DNA of 64,000 nt, from contig NZ_CP051261.1 of the NCBI RefSeq assembly GCF_014236855.1, positions 1,178,001-1,242,000 of the forward strand, read 5' to 3'. Under the pieces are notes generated by a model. It was not told where the DNA came from, did not search any database, and saw nothing but the letters and a program-made list of their open reading frames with translations. The position numbers and the translations under genes were made by a program. Shown piece after piece: positions 59,101 to 64,000 of the stretch. The DNA is from Xanthomonas sp. SI (GTDB taxonomy: Bacteria > Pseudomonadota > Gammaproteobacteria > Xanthomonadales > Xanthomonadaceae). Positions within the stretch are counted from its first letter, which is position 1. Every line of letters begins with the position of its first letter.

Positions 59101-60165
59101 TCAGTAGAAGATCGTCGCCGAGGTGGAGGTGGTCTGCACATCGTAGTTGCACTGCACGTCCAGGCCGGAACTGTCGCTGTACGAAACCCATGCCGGCGAC
59201 GGAACGCGTCCCAGTTTGTAGTCGTACACGCCGATCGAGTTGAAGGTGATGCGACCGTCGGGCGGATACTGGTCGCAACTGTCCACCGAGTACACCTCCA
59301 GCGCGCCACCCATCACCAGGTGCGTATTCGAATTGATGTCGTAGGTGGTGCTGAGCCGGACGCTCCTGCCGCTGGTGATGTTGCGTGTGTCGACGTTCCA
59401 GTTCGCGCAGGGCCTGCCGTTGTTGCAGGTGGCGTAGGTGTCGCCCACGATCTGGTCGCCGGCTTTGGCCGGAATGAAATCGCTGGACCACACCATGCCA
59501 TTCTGGCAGCAGTTCCAACTGCTCAGATCCCAGGTGTTGCTGTCGCCGCGGTAGCCCAGCACCGGTTGCAGGATCGTCGGATCGTCGCTCTGCATGCCCG
59601 GGAAGAAGTACACCGTCTGATGCGCCACGTTGGTCGGATTCTGCGGCACTTTCCAGCTCGCGACGATGCGGCCCATCTTGGCGCCGGTCACGTCGATAGC
59701 CGACTGGACCCAGTCGTGCGTGATCGGTGGCGGCACCGCGCCGCGTGCGCTGGACGCTGTCAGCGCGGCGCTGCTGCGGACCTGCCGACCATCGCTGCCG
59801 CGGCCGTCGGGCCGCACCCGCGCGCCGCTGGGAGTGAAGTTGTCCTGGCTACAGGCCTGCGTCTGTTCGCGCACGCCATTGACGTGTTGCAGGCTGCCGT
59901 CCTCGAGGATGCGCTCGCCGCTGTGGACTTGGCGGACGCAGGCCGGCGCGAAGTAGCCGAACGGGGTCGCGACGTAGTCGTCCGGGATGCCGGCCGGCTT
60001 GTGCATTGCGCTCATGCTGCCGACTCGCGCGAGCCGGGCATCCGGCGCGCCGTCCTGGGTCGCCGCCGACGCGGCGCCGGCCACGCCGAGCAGGGAGAGC
60101 AGCATCAATGCGGTGGTGGAACAACGACGCAGTGTCCAGCTTGCGTTGCGGACAGAGGATTTCAT
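59101..60165 (-). CDS. Secreted protein of unknown function
   Basis: A 354-residue exported protein not assigned to a family. The signal peptide is about 1-35 (ALMLLSLLGVAGAASAATQD). A Ser/Ala/Pro-rich segment at about 120-150 separates an N-terminal region with two Cys (CVRQVH, QACSQDN) from a C-terminal beta-rich domain. That domain has AIDVTGAKMGRIVASWKVPQ, VAHQTVYFFPGMQSDDPTIL, QPVLGYRGDSNTWDLSSWNC and many Trp, Cys and Asn, resembling a jelly-roll secreted enzyme or binding domain. Even Cys content in the C-terminal part suggests disulfides outside the cytoplasm. It is convergent with the symporter. Confidence 0.75.
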   Translation of the reverse strand: MKSSVRNASWTLRRCSTTALMLLSLLGVAGAASAATQDGAPDARLARVGSMSAMHKPAGIPDDYVATPFGYFAPACVRQVHSGERILEDGSLQHVNGVREQTQACSQDNFTPSGARVRPDGRGSDGRQVRSSAALTASSARGAVPPPITHDWVQSAIDVTGAKMGRIVASWKVPQNPTNVAHQTVYFFPGMQSDDPTILQPVLGYRGDSNTWDLSSWNCCQNGMVWSSDFIPAKAGDQIVGDTYATCNNGRPCANWNVDTRNITSGRSVRLSTTYDINSNTHLVMGGALEVYSVDSCDQYPPDGRITFNSIGVYDYKLGRVPSPAWVSYSDSSGLDVQCNYDVQTTSTSATIFY

Positions 60166-60746
60166 TGGGATCGCCTTGTGATGATGAGGCAGAGAGGATT
60201 GTTGTGGGATCCCGTTCGGCTCGCTGCATCCGCCTGCACTGAAGCGGTGGTGTCGATGTCGAGGCGATGGTGTCCCGCGATGCGAAGCCGGGTGTTGCGG
60301 TCGTGGTTATGGTCGATAGCGTTGTCCGTTGTCGTGCCGAGGTGCGGCGACGATGTGCCTTGCCGCAGCGGCGTGATTGTGAGAATTCGTCGCCTATCGC
60401 CGCGAATGCGGCATGGTGCCGGGCAACGGCGAACGGCTTCACGGTCTCAGTCGGGCCGCTATTCCTCTTCTCGGCGCGCTGGGTAGACAATCGATGCGCC
60501 GCCGCCGGAAGCCGCCGCCGCGACGGGCGGAAATGCCGGGCCGGACTCCGCGGTCGAACCCCGCTGCGCAGGTTTTGGTCGCGCGAACGACGCCAACCGC
60601 ACCTACAGGGCAGGGATGAGCGAAAATCACCGGGTCGCGCCGGTACGGTGCGTTGCCATTGCGGTCCAGGAGACCTTTCCCATGCGTCATGACCTTTCTT
60701 TCCCGCGCCTTGCCGCCGCATGCGCTGCGCTGCCGAGCGTGCCGCG
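60166..60746. other. Intergenic region, no gene seen
   Basis: About 580 bp upstream of the divergent secreted-protein and RNA-methyltransferase genes. Several short frames exist but none has a family match, a good ribosome site or sensible composition. No REP element is present. Confidence 0.45.
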
Positions 60747-61586
60747 ATGAACAGTCCCTGGGGCAAGAGCCCGCGCGGCCCGCGTCCGCCCGCGCCGCCC
60801 GAACGCGCCGCGCCGGTGCCGCGCGCGGCCGACGCCAACCGCGGCGAGCTGCGCCTGTACGGTCTCAACGCGGTGCGCGCGGTGTACGCGCGCCGGCCCG
60901 AGGCGATCCGCAAGCTGTACCTGGCCGAGGCGCGGATTCCCGCGCTGCAGCCGTTGCTCAAGTGGTGCGCGGCCAATCGCGTCGGCTACCGGGTGGTGGA
61001 GGAGGCCGATCTGAACAAGCTCGCGGCCAGCGCGCACCACGAAGGCGTGGTCGCCGACGTGCTGCGCGCCGAACCGCTGCCGCTGGCGGCGTGGCTGCAG
61101 GGGCTGGCGCCGGGTCCGGCGCTGGCGTTGTGGCTGGACGGCGTGGGCAACCCGCACAACTTCGGAGCGATCCTGCGCTCGGCCGCGCATTTCGGCGCCG
61201 CGGCGATCCTGCTGCCTGACACCGCGACGCTGGCCCTGTCCGGCGCTGCCACGCGCGTGGCCGAAGGCGGCGCCGAGGCGCTGCCGCTGGTGCGGCTGCC
61301 GCCGACGGAACAGGCGCTGGCGCAATTGCGCGCGGCCGGCTTCGCGCTGGCGGCGACGCTGGTCGACGGCGGCGACGACGTGTTCGCCGCCGCGCTGCCG
61401 CCGCGCCTGGTGTACGTGATGGGGGCCGAGAGCGAGGGCATGGACCGCGACTTCGCCCAGGCCTGCGAACTGCGCCTGTCGATCCCTGGCAGCGGCGCGG
61501 TGGAAAGCCTCAACGTCGCCGCCGCCACCGCGGTGCTGCTCGGCGCCTGGCGCAGCCGCGTCGCGGCGTCGGGAGCCGCGCGGTGA
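60747..61586 (+). CDS. SpoU/TrmH-family RNA 2'-O-methyltransferase
   Basis: A 279-residue SPOUT-class methyltransferase acting on rRNA or tRNA riboses with S-adenosylmethionine. It has a substrate-binding N-terminal domain (about 35-110; LRLYGLNAVRAVYARRPEAI, HHEGVVADV) and the knotted catalytic domain with all three motifs: NPHNFGAILRSAAHFG (about 136-151), MGAESEGMDRDF (about 229-240), SIPGSGAVESLNVAAATAVL (about 247-266). The first 35 residues are Pro/Arg-rich and the start is uncertain: no ribosome site is clear at 60747, and 60720 is in frame. Its stop overlaps the esterase start (GTGA). Confidence 0.9.
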   Translation: MNSPWGKSPRGPRPPAPPERAAPVPRAADANRGELRLYGLNAVRAVYARRPEAIRKLYLAEARIPALQPLLKWCAANRVGYRVVEEADLNKLAASAHHEGVVADVLRAEPLPLAAWLQGLAPGPALALWLDGVGNPHNFGAILRSAAHFGAAAILLPDTATLALSGAATRVAEGGAEALPLVRLPPTEQALAQLRAAGFALAATLVDGGDDVFAAALPPRLVYVMGAESEGMDRDFAQACELRLSIPGSGAVESLNVAAATAVLLGAWRSRVAASGAAR

Positions 61587-63088
61587 AGCCGGCGCTGCTG
61601 TGCCTGCTGCTGGGCCTCGCACCGCTGGCGAATGCGCGCCAGGCGCCCGCCGCCGCCGTGCCTGCGCCGCAGGTGACGCTGGCCGCGGGCAGCGTGCGCG
61701 GCCAGGTCCAGGCCGACGGCAGCTTGCTGTTCCGCGCGATCCCGTTCGCCGCCCCGCCGACCGGCGCGAACCGGTGGCGGCCGCCGCAGCCGCCGGCGCG
61801 TTGGCGCGGCGTGCGCGACGCCAGCCAGCCGGCGCCGACCTGCGCGCAGCCGGCGATCGGCTGGAACAATGCGCTGGCGCAGCGCTCCAGCGAAGATTGC
61901 CTGTACGTGGAAGTGCAGACGCCGCGCCTGGACCCGGCGGCGAAACAGCCGGTGATGGTGTGGATCCACGGCGGCGCCAACGTCGCCGGCGGTGCCGACG
62001 TGTTGCCGTCGTCGCTGGCGCAGCAGGGCGTGGTGCTGGTCACCGTGCAATACCGGTTGGGCGTGTTCGGCTTCCTGTCGCTGCCCGAGCTGAGCGCCGA
62101 GTCCGCACGCCATGCCTCCGGCAACTACGCCCTGCTCGACCAGATCGCGGCGCTGCGCTGGGTGCGCGACAACATCGCCCGCTTCGGCGGCGACCCGGCG
62201 CAGGTGACCATCTTCGGCCAATCGGCCGGCGCACAGAACGTGGGCCTGCTGCAGCTGTCGCCGCTGTCGAAAGGGCTGTTCCGCGCGGCGATCGAACAGA
62301 GCGGCACCGCCGGCTTCGGCCTGCCGGCGCGCAGCCTGGGCGAGAACGAGGCGCTCGGCGCGGCGATCGCGCAGCGTGCCGGGATCGGCGCGACGCAGCG
62401 CCTGCCGGCATTGCGGCGCTTGCCGTTCGCGCAGTTGTTGAAGGCGGCGCAGGGCGTCGACGTGCCGGCATTGGACGACGACGGCTACATCTGGCTGCAG
62501 GCGATCGTCGATGGCCAGGTGCTGCCGCGCGCACCGGCGGCGCTGCTGGCCGACGGCGCGCAGCAGCGGGTGCCGCTGCTGCTCGGCAGCGTGGCGCAGG
62601 AACTGACCTATGGCGGCGCTGATGGCGCCGAGGCGCGGCTGCGTCGCGATTATCCAGCCCGTGCCGCGCAGGTGCTGGCGCCGTATCGCGACGCGGCGGC
62701 CGAGCCCGATCCGCGCTATGGCGATGCGGCGGTGCGGTTGGCCACCGACCTGACCTTCCGCTGCCCAGCGCTGGCGGTGGCGCGCGCGCAGGCGCGGCAG
62801 GGCGTGCCGGTGTGGCACTACGAGTTCGACCTGGCCGCGCCCGGCGGCCGCGTGACCCACAGTGCCGAGCTGCCGTTCGTGTTCAAGGGCCTGCCGATCG
62901 GCCAGCCGCCGCTGAACCTGCAGCGCTACTGGGCCGCGTTCGCGCGCAGCGGCGATCCGAACGTCGCCGGCCTGCCGCGCTGGCCGGCGTTCGCGCCGAC
63001 CCAGGCATCGCTGCGCTTCGACCAGGACGGCGCGCAGGCAGTGACAGGTTTGCGTAGCGAGGTGTGCGCGCTGCTCGATCTGCCGTAG
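61583..63088 (+). CDS. Type-B carboxylesterase (secreted or periplasmic)
   Basis: A 501-residue alpha/beta-hydrolase of the carboxylesterase/cholinesterase family that cleaves ester bonds in small molecules. Signal peptide about 1-18 (LLCLLLGLAPLANARQ). Motifs: SEDCLYVEVQTPR, oxyanion-hole MVWIHGGANVAGGAD, nucleophile Ser in TIFGQSAGAQNVGLL (about 210-224), and catalytic His in RVTHSAELPFVFKG (about 417-430). The start is GTG at 61583, overlapping the methyltransferase stop. The substrate is unknown. Full length for the family. Confidence 0.92.
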   Translation: MKPALLCLLLGLAPLANARQAPAAAVPAPQVTLAAGSVRGQVQADGSLLFRAIPFAAPPTGANRWRPPQPPARWRGVRDASQPAPTCAQPAIGWNNALAQRSSEDCLYVEVQTPRLDPAAKQPVMVWIHGGANVAGGADVLPSSLAQQGVVLVTVQYRLGVFGFLSLPELSAESARHASGNYALLDQIAALRWVRDNIARFGGDPAQVTIFGQSAGAQNVGLLQLSPLSKGLFRAAIEQSGTAGFGLPARSLGENEALGAAIAQRAGIGATQRLPALRRLPFAQLLKAAQGVDVPALDDDGYIWLQAIVDGQVLPRAPAALLADGAQQRVPLLLGSVAQELTYGGADGAEARLRRDYPARAAQVLAPYRDAAAEPDPRYGDAAVRLATDLTFRCPALAVARAQARQGVPVWHYEFDLAAPGGRVTHSAELPFVFKGLPIGQPPLNLQRYWAAFARSGDPNVAGLPRWPAFAPTQASLRFDQDGAQAVTGLRSEVCALLDLP

Positions 63089-63615
63089 GCGAGATTGCCG
63101 CTGCTGCTCATAGCGGCTTGCCGTCGGGGCGGTCCGCCGTGGCCCTTTAATGCGGGTTGCGGCGCCGTGGCCCGATCGCGATGCGTGCGGATCAGATGCA
63201 GTTGGATCGCTGCACAACTGGAGTCGACTGTGCCTTGAGCATTTTCGACCCGGATATTCGCAGTCGACCGAATCTTGTGAGCGACGTCAGTCGCGACGAG
63301 CGAAGCGGTGGAGGTGCCGCGACCGGACAGTGTCGGGACTGAAGTCCCTCCCACAGTGCACCCAGCGGGCGTCCCGCAAGGTCCTGTAGGAGCGGCTTCA
63401 GCCGCGACCAACGAAGTCGGGAACCCTGGCGGTTTTGCTTTTCTGTCGCGGCTGAAGCCGCTCCTACAGTGCACCCTGTGAGCAATCCGCAAGTTTGTTG
63501 TGGGACTTCAGTCGCGACGGGCTTTACCAGGAAAGCGCATCGCGACTGATGGCCCGAAGCCACCTGCCGTCGCGCCTACGACGTGCGTCGCCTTTAAACA
63601 CAGCGAAGAAAAGCG
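63089..63615. repeat. Intergenic region with GTAG-type REP elements
   Basis: No gene. From about 63280 to 63510 there are REP pieces: GAGCGACGTCAGTCGCGACG, GTCGGGACTGAAGTCCCTCC (near 63331), GTAGGAGCGGCTTCAGCCGC (near 63387), an inverse GTCGCGGCTGAAGCCGCTCC (near 63447) and GGGACTTCAGTCGCGACGGG (near 63502). Spacers match those of the 32-kb array (GTGCACCCAG, CCGCAAG). The first 180 bp are plain. Confidence 0.88.
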
Positions 63616-64000
63616 CTAGCCCGCCGCCTGCGGCAATGCCGGGTCCGCCGGCGGCGCGGTCGAGCCGCGGGTCACCAGCGTGTACTTCATCACCTGGTGG
63701 ATGCCGCGGTTGGGCAGGCCGTCGCGGCGTTGGCGGATCTCGCCGAGCAGCAACGCGACCGCGGCGCGGCCCATTGCGGTGACGGGCTGGTGGATGGTGG
63801 TCAGCTCGGGCCAGATCGTGGTCGCCACCGGGGTGTCGTCGAAGCCGGCGATCGACAGGTCCTCGGGCACGCGCAGGCGCAGGCCGTAGGCGATGGCGAC
63901 CGCGGCGGCGGCCATGTCGTCGTTGCTGCACAGCAGCGCGGTCGGGCGCGGCGCGGCGTGCAGCAGCGCGGTCGCGGCGACCAGCCCGGAGCGATAGGTG
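63616..64000 (-). CDS. LacI-family transcriptional regulator, C-terminal part (truncated by window edge)
   Basis: The last 128 or so residues of a LacI/GalR-type regulator; the helix-turn-helix lies beyond the window. The frame is open to the edge. The periplasmic-binding-protein-like domain is recognisable: PTALLCSNDDMAAAAVAIAY, RVPEDLSIAGFDDTPVATTI, and WPELTTIHQPVTAMGRAAVA, then LLLGEI and a final TLVTRGSTAPP, the usual end of sugar-responsive LacI proteins. The ligand cannot be told. It is convergent with the esterase gene across a REP region. Confidence 0.93.
   Translation of the reverse strand, partial: TYRSGLVAATALLHAAPRPTALLCSNDDMAAAAVAIAYGLRLRVPEDLSIAGFDDTPVATTIWPELTTIHQPVTAMGRAAVALLLGEIRQRRDGLPNRGIHQVMKYTLVTRGSTAPPADPALPQAAG

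Noticed and set aside
60267..60692. A + strand frame of 141 residues before the RNA methyltransferase
   Set aside because: No family similarity and no ribosome site; composition is typical of chance frames in this DNA.

Overview
This 64-kb window is high-GC and densely coding. It almost certainly comes from a Xanthomonadaceae chromosome, most likely Xanthomonas. The reasons are the pyruvate kinase / class I aldolase gene pair, a urate hydroxylase of the HpyO type known from Xanthomonas, the CysNC sulfate-assimilation arrangement, and many GTAG-type REP palindromes and GGGATTGGGGATTC-type intergenic repeats. I saw no rRNA, tRNA, CRISPR array, insertion sequence, phage gene or plasmid function.

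Layout. 1-1.7 kb: end of pyruvate kinase and a class I fructose-bisphosphate aldolase. 1.9-4.7 kb: a divergent OmpR-type response regulator and 7TMR-DISM histidine kinase pair. 4.9-12.4 kb: a two-partner secretion operon (TpsB pore, then a 1916-residue filamentous-haemagglutinin-like exoprotein rich in GLUG and MBG/YDG repeats). 12.9-14.8 kb: macro-domain protein, a tail-anchored protein with two L7/L12-like helical motifs, and an isoprenylcysteine-methyltransferase-like membrane protein. 15.0-32.2 kb: a large purine catabolism locus. 32.2-38 kb: a REP array, cysG-cysK, divergent cysB, a LURP-one-like protein and a GAF histidine kinase. 38.2-39.8 kb: arsR-arsC-arsH without an efflux pump. 40.1-44.1 kb: DUF2946 protein, TonB-dependent receptor and PepSY membrane protein. 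44.1-52.3 kb: a REP array and the divergent cysJIH / cysD-cysNC sulfate assimilation operons. 52.4-55.6 kb: a small membrane protein, a glycosyltransferase / polysaccharide deacetylase pair and a GNAT acetyltransferase. 56.2-64 kb: a secreted papain-like protease, an AGCS amino-acid symporter, an unidentified secreted protein, a SpoU/TrmH RNA methyltransferase, a type-B carboxylesterase, and the C-terminal part of a LacI-family regulator that runs off the end.

The best-connected system is purine degradation. The genes encode a near-complete path: nucleoside hydrolase (possible base release); xanthine dehydrogenase XdhAB with its maturation factor XdhC (hypoxanthine/xanthine to urate); HpyO-type FAD urate hydroxylase; HIU hydrolase; OHCU decarboxylase; PuuE-type allantoinase; allantoate amidohydrolase; and ureidoglycine-glyoxylate aminotransferase, which makes oxalurate. 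Oxalurate would then be handled by HpxW-, HpxX/Y- and HpxZ-like proteins. Ten genes from 21373 to 32240 overlap or nearly touch, behind one good sigma-70-like promoter. A second + strand group (14975-20798) carries the nucleoside hydrolase, the amidase, the GGT-like HpxW and a LysR regulator. The amidase appears to have its small AtzG/HpxX partner fused at its N-terminus. No purine permease, guanine deaminase or allantoin racemase is present.

The sulfur genes (cysG, cysK, cysB, cysHIJ, cysDNC) form a second coherent set. Both divergent cys promoters hold similar GGTTAT/CTTAT sequences that could be CysB sites. Two oddities stand out: CysG lacks about 100 residues of its usual central region, and a 114-nt mobile-looking repeat is translated as the N-terminus of CysNC.
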